Positions 28,183 through 39,048 of a stretch of DNA of 51,776 nt are shown one piece after another. Source of the DNA: Alphaproteobacteria bacterium (GTDB taxonomy: Bacteria; Pseudomonadota; Alphaproteobacteria; UBA9219); assembly GCA_028690155.1 (NCBI GenBank), contig JAQVBU010000014.1, forward strand, positions 1-51,776, in the 5' to 3' direction. The position numbers and the translations under genes were made by a program. Under the pieces are notes generated by a model that ran no database searches, was not told the DNA's origin, and saw only the letters and a program-made list of their open reading frames with translations. Every line of letters begins with the position of its first letter. Positions within the stretch are counted from its first letter, which is position 1.

Positions 28183-28944
28183 ATGTCCGAGAACGAACTG
28201 GAATTATCCGTTGTTATCCCCCTTTTTAATGAGGCGGGAAACGTTTTGCCTCTCGTTGATGAGATCGCGGCGACCTTGGAAGCATACACCCCCGTTGGCC
28301 AAGCGTACGAAATTCTGTGTGTCGATGACGGAAGCGACGATGCAACCGCCAAGGAGGTCACACAGTCCCAACAAAAGAATGCGCATGTTCGCCTTATTAA
28401 ACATGCCGTGCGCATGGGGATGAGTTCGGCTATTCGCAACGGCGTTCGACGGGCAAGGGCGCGGTGGATTTTAACCATAGACGGCGATCGCCAGAATGAT
28501 CCTGCCGATGCGCCTAAGCTTTTGGATCTTGCGTGGATGAACGGGAAAGACCGCAAGGTGTTGGTCGCAGGCGTTCGTGTAAACAGGCAGGATACATGGG
28601 GGAAGCGTCTAGCCTCCAAAATTGCCAATAAAATTCGCCGCGCTTTTTTGAAAGATAATTGCCCCGACACAGGGTGCAGTTTAAAAGTTTTCCCGCGTGA
28701 TTCTTATCTGGAATTACCATTTTTCAATGGGTTGCACCGTTTTATGCCGGCGTTGCTTAAGCTTTATGGCCACGCCTGCATCTTTTCGTCTGTGAACGAC
28801 AGACCGCGTATGTGCGGGGTGTCTAAGTCGGACTTTATCGGTCGTATGATACGCAGTACGTTGGATTTGTTGGGCGTTATCTGGCTGGTCCGCCACACGC
28901 CGGGCGTTGATCGAGGCGAGGAGGTTCCGGCGCAAAAAGCGTAA
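28183..28944 (+). CDS. family 2 glycosyltransferase (polyprenyl-phosphate sugar synthase-like)
   Basis: A 253-residue GT2 enzyme. LSVVIPLFNEAGNV opens the GT-A fold, CVDDGSDDAT binds the nucleotide, and the DxD-like metal site lies in TIDGDRQNDPAD. NCPDTGCSLKVFPRD, RFMPALL and RMCGVSKSDF resemble DPM1/ArnC-type synthases, which attach a sugar to a polyprenyl phosphate. There are no C-terminal membrane helices, so it is a soluble or peripheral enzyme. It may make the donor for the GT87-like enzyme just upstream; this pairing is an inference. Confidence 0.87.
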   Translation: MSENELELSVVIPLFNEAGNVLPLVDEIAATLEAYTPVGQAYEILCVDDGSDDATAKEVTQSQQKNAHVRLIKHAVRMGMSSAIRNGVRRARARWILTIDGDRQNDPADAPKLLDLAWMNGKDRKVLVAGVRVNRQDTWGKRLASKIANKIRRAFLKDNCPDTGCSLKVFPRDSYLELPFFNGLHRFMPALLKLYGHACIFSSVNDRPRMCGVSKSDFIGRMIRSTLDLLGVIWLVRHTPGVDRGEEVPAQKA

Positions 28945-29074
28945 ATCGGCTATCAAGACGCTTTTCCTTGACTTTCGGGCGCGATTCCTCCATTAACCCC
29001 CCTTCGCGGCTCCTCCTTGATAGGGCGGATATTTCGCCGGGGAGTCGTGTTCATAAATTGTAGGGACTAAGATC

Positions 29075-29386
29075 ATGTTCGCAGTCGTAAAAACGGGCGG
29101 CAAGCAGTATAAGGTTGCTGAAGGAGACGTCGTCCAAGTTGAGAAGCTTCCGGGCGAGGCGCAGGCCAAGGTCGATTTGGCCGAGGTGCTTATGCTTTGT
29201 GACAACGGCAAGACGACCGTTGGGGCGCCGTTCGTGAAAGGCGCTTTGGTATCGGCCGAGATTGTGGCGCAAAAGCGTGGCGGAAAGCTGATCGTTTTTA
29301 AAAAGAAGCGTCGTCAGAACTATCGCCGTCGTAATAATCACCGGCAGGAATTTACGGTTTTGAAAATCACGGGCATCAAGGCCTAA
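29075..29386 (+). CDS. rplU: 50S ribosomal protein L21
   Basis: A 103-residue L21. [18 protein letters not shown] at the start and [15 protein letters not shown]-type basic tail are diagnostic. It is the first gene of the rplU-rpmA-obgE group; an AGGGA lies before the ATG. A TTGACT at about 28968 may belong to its promoter, but the -10 match is weak. Confidence 0.97.
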   Translation: MFAVVKTGGKQYKVAEGDVVQVEKLPGEAQAKVDLAEVLMLCDNGKTTVGAPFVKGALVSAEIVAQKRGGKLIVFKKKRRQNYRRRNNHRQEFTVLKITGIKA

Positions 29387-29404
29387 GGGTTAAGGAGAAG
29401 ACAA

Positions 29405-29662
29405 ATGGCTCATAAGAAAGCAGGCGGATCGTCCCGCAACGGACGCGACAGCGAAGGCCGCCGTTTGGGTGTCAAGCTCTATGGCGGGCAGGAAGCGATT
29501 GGCGGCAATATTATTGTTCGCCAGCGCGGCACCAAGATTCATCCGGGCGACAACGTTGCGATGGGTAAAGATCACACACTTTTTGCCAAGGTGGCAGGCG
29601 TCGTGAAGTTTCTTGAGAAGCGCGGCCGCAAGTATGTTTCGGTCGTGACGGAGAGAGCGTAA
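29405..29662 (+). CDS. rpmA: 50S ribosomal protein L27
   Basis: An 85-residue L27 starting [20 protein letters not shown], the conserved N-terminus that reaches the peptidyl transferase centre, with [10 protein letters not shown] and [10 protein letters not shown]-like [10 protein letters not shown] following. It lies 18 bp after rplU with AAGGAG upstream. No N-terminal cleavage extension of the Firmicute type is present. Confidence 0.97.
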   Translation: MAHKKAGGSSRNGRDSEGRRLGVKLYGGQEAIGGNIIVRQRGTKIHPGDNVAMGKDHTLFAKVAGVVKFLEKRGRKYVSVVTERA

Positions 29663-29689
29663 CTTTTGCCGTTTTCGGACGGGACGTTT

Positions 29690-30744
<1,055 letters not shown>

Positions 30745-30756
30745 TTTCTTGAAAAG

Positions 30757-30785
30757 AAAAGGTTTTCTCAAAAGAAAAACCTTTT
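30757..30785 (+). terminator. probable terminator after obgE
   Basis: A perfect 10-bp inverted repeat (AAAAGGTTTT / AAAACCTTTT) with a 9-base loop starts 13 bases after the obgE stop. The T-run forms part of the stem, so efficiency is uncertain. Confidence 0.6.
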
Positions 30786-30795
30786 AAAAAGCGGG

Positions 30796-30824
30796 TTGCT
30801 CTTGAGGCGGGTTATGTTTATCAT
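30796..30824 (+). promoter_or_regulatory. probable rne promoter (TTGCTC-17-TATCAT)
   Basis: TTGCTC (30796-30801) and TATCAT (30819-30824) are spaced by 17 bp right after the obgE terminator. Transcription from here would give rne a 5' leader of about 240 nt. Confidence 0.55.
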
Positions 30825-30877
30825 GCCTTCGCTTTCGGTCACGTCGATACGCGATGGTCGTGCGATTTGAAAAAGAG

Positions 30878-30898
30878 AGATAATCCATGGGGTTATCT
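30878..30898 (+). promoter_or_regulatory. hairpin in the rne 5' leader
   Basis: AGATAATCC-ATG-GGGTTATCT forms a 9-bp stem with a 3-base loop in the long leader of rne. E. coli rne is autoregulated through leader hairpins cut by RNase E; a like role here is an inference. The rest of 30831-31072 has no gene. Confidence 0.45.
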
Positions 30899-31072
30899 TT
30901 GTTCCCGGACGCCTCAAAGCCGTGTTAAAGCCTTTGTGTGCGGGCGTGATAACGAGAGCGGAAGGCTTCTAAGGAATAGAAGTCTTGGACAATTGTAACA
31001 ACCAATTTGCCGATTCTGGCGCCAAAGGATTTCAATCCCATTCTTTCGGCGACGTATCGGCGGGAGAAAAAA

Positions 31073-33574
31073 ATGACCAAACGTATGCTAGTGGATGCGA
31101 CGCATCCGGAGGAAACGCGTGTAGCTATTGTCAGTGATCGTCGACTTGAAGATTTTGATTTTGAAAGCGCCAGCAAAAAACAATTAAAAGGAAATATTTA
31201 CTTAGCCAAGGTTGTTCGTATCGAACCGTCTTTGCAGGCGGCTTTTGTTGAATATGGCGGCAATCGGCATGGGTTCCTTCCCTTTAGCGAAATTCACCCG
31301 GATTATTTTCGGATTCCTGTAGCGGATCGCCCTCACGATGAGGAGTCTGCGGAAGACGATGAGATCGAGACCTCTGAAGAGGGGGAAGACGGCATCGAAA
31401 GCGTTGCCGAGGAGATGGTCTCTTCTTCGTCCGAAGGCAGCACGGATACCGTTAAGGAAGAAGAACTCGATGCTTCTGAGGAAGAGCAAGCTCTGCCCGA
31501 GGAGCCTTCAGAGGTTGTTTCGGCAGAGAAAGCTGAATCGTTCGTTCCGACTGAGGCGGCTCACGATGTGTCGGCTTTAGGCACGGCGCCGGATGCCGAG
31601 TTAGGCCTGATTACCGATTTTGGCAACGCGGCGATCGAACCCGTTTTCACGCCGGCGCCTGTCGAAACGGTTGGCGGTAAAGGCGGTGAGGAAGAATTGG
31701 ACGAACGTCCGCGTCGTCCGCGTATGCCGCGCTACAAAATTCAGGAAGTGATTAAGCGTCGCCAGATCATGCTGATTCAGGTGGTCAAGGAAGAGCGTGG
31801 CAACAAGGGCGCGGCGTTGACGACCTATCTGTCGTTGGCCGGGCGGTACTGTGTCTTGATGCCGAACACCGACCGTGGCGGTGGGGTCAGCCGTAAAATT
31901 ACAAGCCATCAGGATCGGCGCCGGATGAAAGAGATCTTGGATCAGCTTGAAACCCCCGAAGGCATGGCGGTCATTTTGCGCACGGCGGGCATGGAGCGAG
32001 AGCCTGCCGAGATTCAGCGCGATTTGGAACATCTTTTGCGTTTGTGGAATACGATCCGCGAACAGACGCTTGTGTCGACGGCTCCGGCCTTGATCTACGA
32101 AGAGGCCAATTTGATCAAGCGTTCGATCCGCGACCTTTACGCGGCGGATGTCGAGGAAATTCTGGTGGCCGGACAGAAGGGATACGATCTGGCCCACGAT
32201 TTCATGCATTCCATCATGCCGGAAGCTCAGGACAAGGTAAAGCTGTACACCGATCCGGTTCCGTTGTTCTTCCGCTATAATGTCGAAAAACAAATCGACC
32301 AATTATATAATCCCATCGTTCAATTGAAATCGGGCGGGTACATCGTCATCAATCCGACCGAAGCTTTGGTTTCGATCGATGTAAACTCGGGACGCGCCAC
32401 GCGCGAACGGCATATCGAAGAAACGGCGCTTAAGACCAATCTCGAAGCGGCCGATGAGATCGCCCGCCAACTTCGCCTTCGTGATTTGGCCGGGCTTGTG
32501 GTGATCGATTTTATCGACATGGAAGACGGGCGCAACAACGCCGCCGTCGAACGTCGGATGAAGGAAGCCATGCGTTCGGATCGGGCCCGATTGCAGATCG
32601 GACGCCTGTCGTTGTTCGGTTTGATGGAGCTCTCGCGCCAGCGTTTGCATCCAAGCCTGACGGAAATGAATTTCGAGCGGTGTCCGCATTGCGCCGGCGT
32701 GGGCTTGGTGCGTACGGTGGACTCGGCGGCCATTTCGGTCCTCCGCCAGATTGAAGAAGACGCGCTTCGCCAGCCGGGCGGAACCATGGTGATTCAGGTG
32801 GCGTCGCGTGTGGCGCTTTACATTTTAAATCAGAAGCGCGCCGATCTTCGCGACATTGAAATCCGTTATAACCTTCAGGTTTATTTGCGCAGTGACGATT
32901 CCTTGGTGCCTCCGGAATGCACGATCGAACGGGCCAAGTCTTCGGCGGACGGCGATATGCCGGCCGTTGATACGGATCAGGTTCTGGCCGAAACGGCAGA
33001 AGAAATCGCTCAAGACGAATCCTTGAATCTTCCCTCGACGCGTCCGGCTTCTGAAAGCGGAAACGTACGCCGCAGCCGTCGCCGTTCGAATCGCGGACGG
33101 CGTCCACGGAATGCCCCTCAGGGGGAGCCGAACGGAAACCTTCAGGAAGGCGGAGACGCTTTGCCCGAGGATAATATAGGCAATATTGCCGAGACGGTCC
33201 CGCAAGAGGGTGTTGGAGAAGGTTCCGATTCGGGATCGTTAGAGGCACGGCGCTCAAGCAATCGTCGTCGTGGTCGTCGCGGAGGCCGTAATCGCCGTGG
33301 ACGGTCGACGGGCCAGAGCTCTCCAGACTATGGGAGCCATGCTGGTGGCGAAGCTTTTGTCGCCGCGCCGTCGTCGGTACCGACCAGTATTCACGAGCTT
33401 GACACAACGCCGCGCGATCCCCGCGATGAGGCCACCCAAAAGGCCTCTTCGTCGGAACCGGCTGTTGTCAAACCGGCAGACTTTGCGCCGCCGCCGTCGC
33501 CTTATGAGGTGACGAACCCTGTGTCGGATTCGGACAAGCCCAAAGGCGGTTGGTGGCGCAAGATTACGGGGTAA
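31073..33574 (+). CDS. rne: ribonuclease E
   Basis: An 833-residue RNase E/G family endonuclease, the core of RNA decay and rRNA/tRNA processing. An N-terminal S1 domain (GNIYLAKVVRIEPSLQAAFVE, then GFLPFSEIHPDYF) is interrupted by an acidic insertion of about 110 residues, as in other alphaproteobacterial enzymes. The catalytic Mg2+ Asp residues lie in SIDVNSG and VVIDFIDME, and the Zn-link is CPHCAG. The C-terminal tail is disordered with Arg-rich blocks (RRSRRRSNRGRR, RRRGRRGGRNRRGR) for RNA and protein binding. The ATG at 31073 follows GGGAGA. Confidence 0.95.
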   Translation: MTKRMLVDATHPEETRVAIVSDRRLEDFDFESASKKQLKGNIYLAKVVRIEPSLQAAFVEYGGNRHGFLPFSEIHPDYFRIPVADRPHDEESAEDDEIETSEEGEDGIESVAEEMVSSSSEGSTDTVKEEELDASEEEQALPEEPSEVVSAEKAESFVPTEAAHDVSALGTAPDAELGLITDFGNAAIEPVFTPAPVETVGGKGGEEELDERPRRPRMPRYKIQEVIKRRQIMLIQVVKEERGNKGAALTTYLSLAGRYCVLMPNTDRGGGVSRKITSHQDRRRMKEILDQLETPEGMAVILRTAGMEREPAEIQRDLEHLLRLWNTIREQTLVSTAPALIYEEANLIKRSIRDLYAADVEEILVAGQKGYDLAHDFMHSIMPEAQDKVKLYTDPVPLFFRYNVEKQIDQLYNPIVQLKSGGYIVINPTEALVSIDVNSGRATRERHIEETALKTNLEAADEIARQLRLRDLAGLVVIDFIDMEDGRNNAAVERRMKEAMRSDRARLQIGRLSLFGLMELSRQRLHPSLTEMNFERCPHCAGVGLVRTVDSAAISVLRQIEEDALRQPGGTMVIQVASRVALYILNQKRADLRDIEIRYNLQVYLRSDDSLVPPECTIERAKSSADGDMPAVDTDQVLAETAEEIAQDESLNLPSTRPASESGNVRRSRRRSNRGRRPRNAPQGEPNGNLQEGGDALPEDNIGNIAETVPQEGVGEGSDSGSLEARRSSNRRRGRRGGRNRRGRSTGQSSPDYGSHAGGEAFVAAPSSVPTSIHELDTTPRDPRDEATQKASSSEPAVVKPADFAPPPSPYEVTNPVSDSDKPKGGWWRKITG

Positions 33575-33601
33575 TAAGTTCTTGTTTGGAGTCTTTAACA
33601 G

Positions 33602-33645
33602 AACCAAGCCGTTCACTTTCTGACAAAGTGGACGGCTTTGGTTTT
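33602..33645 (+). terminator. strong terminator after rne
   Basis: An 18-bp near-perfect stem (AACCAAGCCGTTCACTTT / AAAGTGGACGGCTTTGGTT with one bulge and a wobble) has a 5-base loop and is followed by TTTT. It lies 27 bases after the rne stop and overlaps a false upstream start for uup. Confidence 0.85.
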
Positions 33646-33694
33646 GGGCGGTAACGGCCCTTGTCAGACCGTTATCGGGAGAGGAGTTTTTAGG

Positions 33695-35524
33695 GTGGCT
33701 GGAACGCTGCTTTTATCGGTGCAGGAAGGTGTCGTCAGGTTCGGCGACAAGACATTGTTCGACGGGTTGATGTTTAACATCCGGGCGGGCGAGAAGGTGT
33801 GCCTGATCGGCAAAAACGGGGCCGGCAAGACCACCTTGATGAACATCGTCACCGGCGCGCGCGAGCTGGACGAGGGGACGCGTTGGATTCTTCAAGGGAC
33901 GACGATCGGCTATCTTCAACAAGACGTGACGCCCAAGGAAGGGCAGACCGTGCGCGACTTTGTGTTCGAAGCGTTGAACAACCAGGACGGAAGCCACGAT
34001 TACAAGATCGAATGCGTGGTCGAGCCGTTAAGCCTCGATCCGGCGGCGTTGATGACGTCGCTCTCGGGCGGGCAGTTGCGGCGTGCGGCTTTGGCGCGGG
34101 CCTTGGTGGAAGAGCCGGATATTTTGCTGCTGGACGAGCCGACGAACCACATGGATCTTGACGCGATCGAGTGGTTGGAGATTTATCTGAAAAATTATCG
34201 CGGCGCCATGGTGTGCGTCAGCCATGACAAGACGTTTTTGGGCAATGTGTCCGAGGAGGTCTTTTGGCTGGATCGGGGCCGTTTGCGCGTTTGTCCGCGC
34301 GGGTTTTCATTCTTCGACGAATGGGCGACGATGATCCTCGAACAAGAGGCGCGCGAGCTTCATAACCGCCAGAAGAACCTCGAGATGGAGCTGGAATGGG
34401 CCAGCCGCGGGGTGAAGGCTCGGCGCAAGCGCAACGTTCGGCGGTTGTCCGTCATTGCGGCGGAACGGGACGCTCTGAAACGCGACAAGAACGCTTTGAA
34501 CCGCATGTTGGCCAAGATCGCCTTTACGCCCGGCGAGGCGGACGAGGCGTCGTCGCGCATTGCGGTGGATTTCCATAACGTGTCGTTAGGCTTTGCGGAC
34601 GAGGGCGGCGAGAAGACGATTTTGTCGCATTTTAACGTGCGTATCCTGCGCGGCGACCGGATTGGGGTTATCGGAAAGAACGGTTCGGGCAAGACCAGCT
34701 TTTTGCGCGCGTTGGTGGGCGAGTTGAAACCCTCAACCGGCAAGATCAAGGTCGCCAAGGATCTGGAGTTTTCGTACTTCGATCAGAAACGCCGCGATCT
34801 TTTGACGCCCAAGGCGACGTTGCACAACATTCTGTGCCCTCACGGCGGCGACCACATCGACGTGATGGGCAAGATGCGGCACGTGTGCGGGTATCTGAAG
34901 GACTTTCTGTTCGATCCGCGCATGGTCCAGCATCCGGTCAGCGTTCTCTCGGGCGGGCAGAAAAACCGCCTGATGCTGGCTAAAATTATGGCTAACCCCG
35001 GAAGCCTTCTGATTTTGGACGAGCCGACGAATGACTTGGATATGGACACGCTGGACATATTGGAAGACATGCTGGCGGCGTACAAGGGAACCTTGATTGT
35101 CGTAAGCCATGATCGCGATTTTCTGGATCAGACGGTGACCAAGGTTCTGGCCTTCGAGGGCGACGGCAAGATTGACGCCGTGATCGGCGGGTACAAAGAC
35201 TATCTCGCCAAGCGCAAAGGGGCGGATGCGCCGCGCAAGGTCGAAGCTGCGGAAAAACCGAAACCTCAGCCTTCTGCGCCGGCGGAGATAAAGGTAAAAC
35301 AAGGTTTGACGTATATCGAGACGTACGAACTTGAAAATCTGCCGTCCAAGATCGACAATCTGGAAAAAGAAATCACGGATATCGAGGCGCAACTGGACGA
35401 TCACGATCTCTACGCGCGCGATGCGGCGTTGTTCGACACTTTATCCCGTAGGCTTGGCTACGCGAGGGCCGAGCTGGCCGAGGCCGAAGATCGCTGGCTC
35501 GATCTTGCCGCGCGGCAGGATTAG
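33695..35524 (+). CDS. uup: ABC-F ATPase, Uup type
   Basis: A 609-residue ABC-F protein with two ATPase cassettes and no membrane domain. Walker A motifs are GKNGAGKTT and GKNGSGKTS, and signature motifs LSGGQLRRAALARAL and LSGGQKNRLMLAKIM. Walker B segments are LLLDEPTNHMDLD and LILDEPTNDLDMD. The linker is Arg/Lys-rich (ASRGVKARRKRNVRRL) and the C-terminal ~80 residues form the coiled coil typical of Uup, implicated in ribosome and branched-DNA handling. The GTG at 33695 was chosen because GGAGAGGAG sits just upstream and the residues before it lie in the rne terminator. It converges on smc, 5 bp away. Confidence 0.93.
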   Translation: MAGTLLLSVQEGVVRFGDKTLFDGLMFNIRAGEKVCLIGKNGAGKTTLMNIVTGARELDEGTRWILQGTTIGYLQQDVTPKEGQTVRDFVFEALNNQDGSHDYKIECVVEPLSLDPAALMTSLSGGQLRRAALARALVEEPDILLLDEPTNHMDLDAIEWLEIYLKNYRGAMVCVSHDKTFLGNVSEEVFWLDRGRLRVCPRGFSFFDEWATMILEQEARELHNRQKNLEMELEWASRGVKARRKRNVRRLSVIAAERDALKRDKNALNRMLAKIAFTPGEADEASSRIAVDFHNVSLGFADEGGEKTILSHFNVRILRGDRIGVIGKNGSGKTSFLRALVGELKPSTGKIKVAKDLEFSYFDQKRRDLLTPKATLHNILCPHGGDHIDVMGKMRHVCGYLKDFLFDPRMVQHPVSVLSGGQKNRLMLAKIMANPGSLLILDEPTNDLDMDTLDILEDMLAAYKGTLIVVSHDRDFLDQTVTKVLAFEGDGKIDAVIGGYKDYLAKRKGADAPRKVEAAEKPKPQPSAPAEIKVKQGLTYIETYELENLPSKIDNLEKEITDIEAQLDDHDLYARDAALFDTLSRRLGYARAELAEAEDRWLDLAARQD

Positions 35525-35529
35525 GGAGC

Positions 35530-38500
35530 CTACGCCGCCTGAACGTCGCGTAGGGCGGCTTCGGCTTTCTCGCCATCGCGGATCGCGACGGCGGCGTCCA
35601 GATCGACCGAAACAAGTTGGGATACGCCTTTTTCGCTCATGGTGACGCCATACAGGCGGTCCATCTTGGCCATGGTGACGCGTTGGTGCGTAATCACGAG
35701 GAAGCGCGCTCCGGTTTCGCGGGAGATACGCGCCACCAGCTCGCAGAAGCGGCTGATGTTGCTTTCGTCCAGCGCCGCTTCAGCTTCGTCGAGCACGCAG
35801 ATCGGCGAAGGATGCGTTTGGAACACGGCAAACAGTAATGCCAGCGCCGTCAAGGTTCGCTCGCCGCCCGACAGAAGGGACAGCGCTTGCATCTTTTTGC
35901 CCGGAGGGCTGGCAAAGATTTCAAGCCCGGCGTTCATCGGATCGTTCCCGTCGAGAAGTTCCAGATACGCGCGGCCGCCGTTGAATAGGCTTTTGAACAA
36001 CGCCTGAAAGTGTTCGTTGACGGAGGTAAAGGCCGTTTGCAACCGGTCGCGCGCTTCGGCGTTCAGTTGCGCAATGCCTTGACGAAGCTTGGCGATGGCG
36101 GCGACCAGATCGTCTTTTTCTTTCTGAAGGGTGTCGATCTGATTCTGCATGGCTTCGGCTTCCGTTTCCGCGCGCAGGTTGACAGGCCCCATATTGTCCC
36201 GTTCGCGCACGTAACGCGCCAGCGTTTGTTCAAGATCCATCGCATCCGGAAGAGGTTCTCCTTCCTTGACTTCGGCCACGGTCGGCAAATCGTCGGGTCC
36301 GCAGGCCAATTTTTCCGTCATGCGTTCGCGCAGGATTTTGATGTGCTCCTCTGCCGCTTGGACGGCGCCTTCGGATCGGACGCGTTGTTCGCGCGCTTCG
36401 GTCAGGGCTTCTTCGTCTTTTTTCAGTTTCTGTTCGATGTCGCCGAGCGTGCCTTCGGTCGCGATCAGAACGTCGGCGGCTTGTTGGCGCCGGGCGTCGG
36501 CGTCGGAAAGCTTGGTCAGGATCTCGGCGCGAGAGGCGTCAAGCTCGGCGGGGCGCGCCCGAAGGTCCTGCAACCGGGCTTCGATGTCGCCGATCCGGGA
36601 GGAAAGCTGCCCAATCTGTTGGGCTGCGCTGCTGAGGCGCTCTTGCCAAGCCTTGATGTCGCTGTCCACGGCGGCGGCGCGCGAGACGTTCATATCGCGT
36701 TCGCGAACCAAGCGGTCGCGTTCGCTTTGACGAAGCGCCTGTTGATTGCGGATTTCGGCTCGCTGGGCACGCCTTTCATCAACGCTTTTTTGAAGACGCC
36801 CAAGCTCCGGAAGCATTTTCAGTTCGGCATCGACGTCAACGGCGCGCGTTTGTAATGACGTGATGTCGGCGTTCAATTGGTGCAGCGCGTCGTCCAGCGC
36901 TTCCAGTTTTGACGTAATGGCGGTCGATTCTTTTTCTTGGCGCGCATAAACCTGCCGCGCGTCGTTCAGCGCGGCAAAGGCGGCTTTCAAGGCGTCACGC
37001 GCCGTTCGATCTTCTTCTTGGCGTTGGGCCAGAAACGTTGTTGCTTCGTCAAGCGTTTCTTTTGCCTTCCGAGTCTCGGCTTCAGCTTCGACGATCATGT
37101 CTTCCAAGGCCGCGGCCCTGTTTTTTTGCTGAAGGCGCCGGGCGGTTTCCGTTTTGGCTTTTGGCGTCAGGGTAAAACCGTCCCAGCGCCAAGCCCATCC
37201 GTCCCGGCTGACGAGGGTTTGACCGGGGCGCAGCGTCTTGGCCGCAACGTCACCTGAGGCCGCGTCGCCAACGAGACCAATTTGAGAAAGACACCGCGCA
37301 AGTTCTTGGGGGGCTTGGACAAAAGAGGCTAAAGGTTCGACGCCTTCCGGAAGGGAATGGCCTTCGCTTAAAGGGTCCATCGCGCGCCAATAGGTGGCGG
37401 CTTCGGGGTTAAGGGCCGCTGTCAACGCTTCGCCCACGGCGATGGCCAAGGCGTTTTCCAACCCTGGGGTCACCGTAATCAGATCAAGAACGCGTTCGCT
37501 GTGGTTGTTATCGTCGTGCGTTTCAAGCAGGGAGAAAAGTGCATCGCGTTCGGCGCGAAGCTTGGTGGCATGGGCCTCCGTTTTTTGGGCCATATCGCGC
37601 GCTTGGACTTGCAGTTCCTGCGCCTCGCGATAGAAAGCCTCGGCGGCATGCGCCTGTTGCTGGCGTTTGGCGAGTTCGGTTTCCGTTGCGTCAACCATGG
37701 CCGAAGCGAGGGCGAGATCGGGCCGTGTCGCGGCTTCGGCGGCTAAGCCGACGCGCTGTGTGTCCATCAGGGATCGACGCTCGGCCAAATGTTCTTGCTG
37801 CGAAAGAAGGGAAGCCTTTTCTTTCTCTAAGGAATGTTGGCGCGCTTCGGCCGAGGCAAGATCCTGCATCAACTGGCTCAAAGCCGCATCCAAGGCTTCA
37901 ACCTCTTTTGTCACGGCATCCAAGGCTTCGGACGCCACGGGTAGTTCGGCGTCGATTTCCGCTTGCGCCGTTGAAAGGCGACCCGCTTCGTCGCGAAGAC
38001 GGACAAGGGCCGCTTCGCCGTCTTGGCTGCGCGCCTGTTCGCGTTCCCGGTCGCCTTGAGCTTGCTCAAGCCGTTTTTCCTGTTCTTCCGTTTCAGAAAC
38101 AAGGCGCTTGGTTTCGGAGTCAAGTTGTTCGCGCACAAGGGTCAGCTTTTGGACCACCGCCGCCGCTGCCGCCTCAGCTTGGCGCAGGGCGGGCAATTGA
38201 GCCGCGACATCCGTGCGCTCGGCGCTTCCTTGGGTCACAACGGCGAGCAAAGCGGCGACATTTTTTTCCGCTTCTTGGGCGGCAAGCTTTGTTTTTTCGG
38301 ATGTTTTTCCCGCTTCAATCCAGCGAAGATGCAAAAGTGCCGCCTCGGTACGGCGAATATGGTTTGCTAAATTCCGATAGCGCGAAGCTTGGCGTACCTG
38401 TGTTTTCAAGCTGCGAAGTTGCGTGTCGTAGCTTTGCAGCACGTCGTCGGCGCGGGTCAGATTTTGTTCGGCCCCCTTCAATTTTAGTTCAGCTTCGTGC

Positions 38501-39030
38501 CGCCGAGCCTGAAGCCCGGATGTGCCTGCCGCTTCCTCTAAAATCTGGCGGCGATCCTGAGGCTTGGCGCGGATCAAGGCGTCGATTTGGCCTTGACCGA
38601 CAAGGTTTGTCGAGTGGGAGCCGGTGGATTGATCGGCAAACAGCAATTGAACATCGCGGCGGCGGACAAGTTTGCCGTTCACACGATAGGCCGATCCGTT
38701 GCCGCGTTCAATTTGCCGAGTGACGAGAAGGGTGTCGTCATCGTTGAATTCAGCTGATGCCGTGCGGTTCGTGTTGTCGAGTTCCAACGAGACCTCGGCC
38801 ATGTTGCGGGCCGGACGCATGGCCGTGCCTCCAAAGATCACATCGTCCATTTCGCCGCCGCGTAAATTCTTGGGCGAATTTTCGCCCATGACCCAGCGGA
38901 GCGATTCAACGAGATTCGATTTTCCGCAGCCATTGGGGCCGACAATACCCGTCATTCCAGTCCCGATATGAAGGTCGGTCTGTTCAACAAAAGACTTAAA
39001 GCCCTGAAGGCGTAAACGGGTAAAATTCAC
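35530..39030 (-). CDS. smc: chromosome partition protein SMC
   Basis: A 1166-residue SMC ATPase that condenses and segregates the chromosome with ScpA and ScpB. The N-terminal head has Walker A GPNGCGKSN. Two long coiled coils (about 165-500 and 670-980) flank a hinge near residues 510-640. The C-terminal head has signature LLSGGERTLTALALLF and Walker B VLDEAEAALDESN. Length is standard. Its stop is 5 bp from the convergent uup stop, so no terminator fits between. The DsbA-like gene lies directly upstream on the same strand. Confidence 0.97.
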   Translation of the reverse strand: MNFTRLRLQGFKSFVEQTDLHIGTGMTGIVGPNGCGKSNLVESLRWVMGENSPKNLRGGEMDDVIFGGTAMRPARNMAEVSLELDNTNRTASAEFNDDDTLLVTRQIERGNGSAYRVNGKLVRRRDVQLLFADQSTGSHSTNLVGQGQIDALIRAKPQDRRQILEEAAGTSGLQARRHEAELKLKGAEQNLTRADDVLQSYDTQLRSLKTQVRQASRYRNLANHIRRTEAALLHLRWIEAGKTSEKTKLAAQEAEKNVAALLAVVTQGSAERTDVAAQLPALRQAEAAAAAVVQKLTLVREQLDSETKRLVSETEEQEKRLEQAQGDREREQARSQDGEAALVRLRDEAGRLSTAQAEIDAELPVASEALDAVTKEVEALDAALSQLMQDLASAEARQHSLEKEKASLLSQQEHLAERRSLMDTQRVGLAAEAATRPDLALASAMVDATETELAKRQQQAHAAEAFYREAQELQVQARDMAQKTEAHATKLRAERDALFSLLETHDDNNHSERVLDLITVTPGLENALAIAVGEALTAALNPEAATYWRAMDPLSEGHSLPEGVEPLASFVQAPQELARCLSQIGLVGDAASGDVAAKTLRPGQTLVSRDGWAWRWDGFTLTPKAKTETARRLQQKNRAAALEDMIVEAEAETRKAKETLDEATTFLAQRQEEDRTARDALKAAFAALNDARQVYARQEKESTAITSKLEALDDALHQLNADITSLQTRAVDVDAELKMLPELGRLQKSVDERRAQRAEIRNQQALRQSERDRLVRERDMNVSRAAAVDSDIKAWQERLSSAAQQIGQLSSRIGDIEARLQDLRARPAELDASRAEILTKLSDADARRQQAADVLIATEGTLGDIEQKLKKDEEALTEAREQRVRSEGAVQAAEEHIKILRERMTEKLACGPDDLPTVAEVKEGEPLPDAMDLEQTLARYVRERDNMGPVNLRAETEAEAMQNQIDTLQKEKDDLVAAIAKLRQGIAQLNAEARDRLQTAFTSVNEHFQALFKSLFNGGRAYLELLDGNDPMNAGLEIFASPPGKKMQALSLLSGGERTLTALALLFAVFQTHPSPICVLDEAEAALDESNISRFCELVARISRETGARFLVITHQRVTMAKMDRLYGVTMSEKGVSQLVSVDLDAAVAIRDGEKAEAALRDVQAA

Positions 39031-39048
39031 GATAATCCTCTACTAAAA

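Noticed and set aside
37539-38723. A 394-codon plus-strand frame
   Set aside because: It is antisense to the smc coiled coil; Arg/Pro-rich shadow composition.
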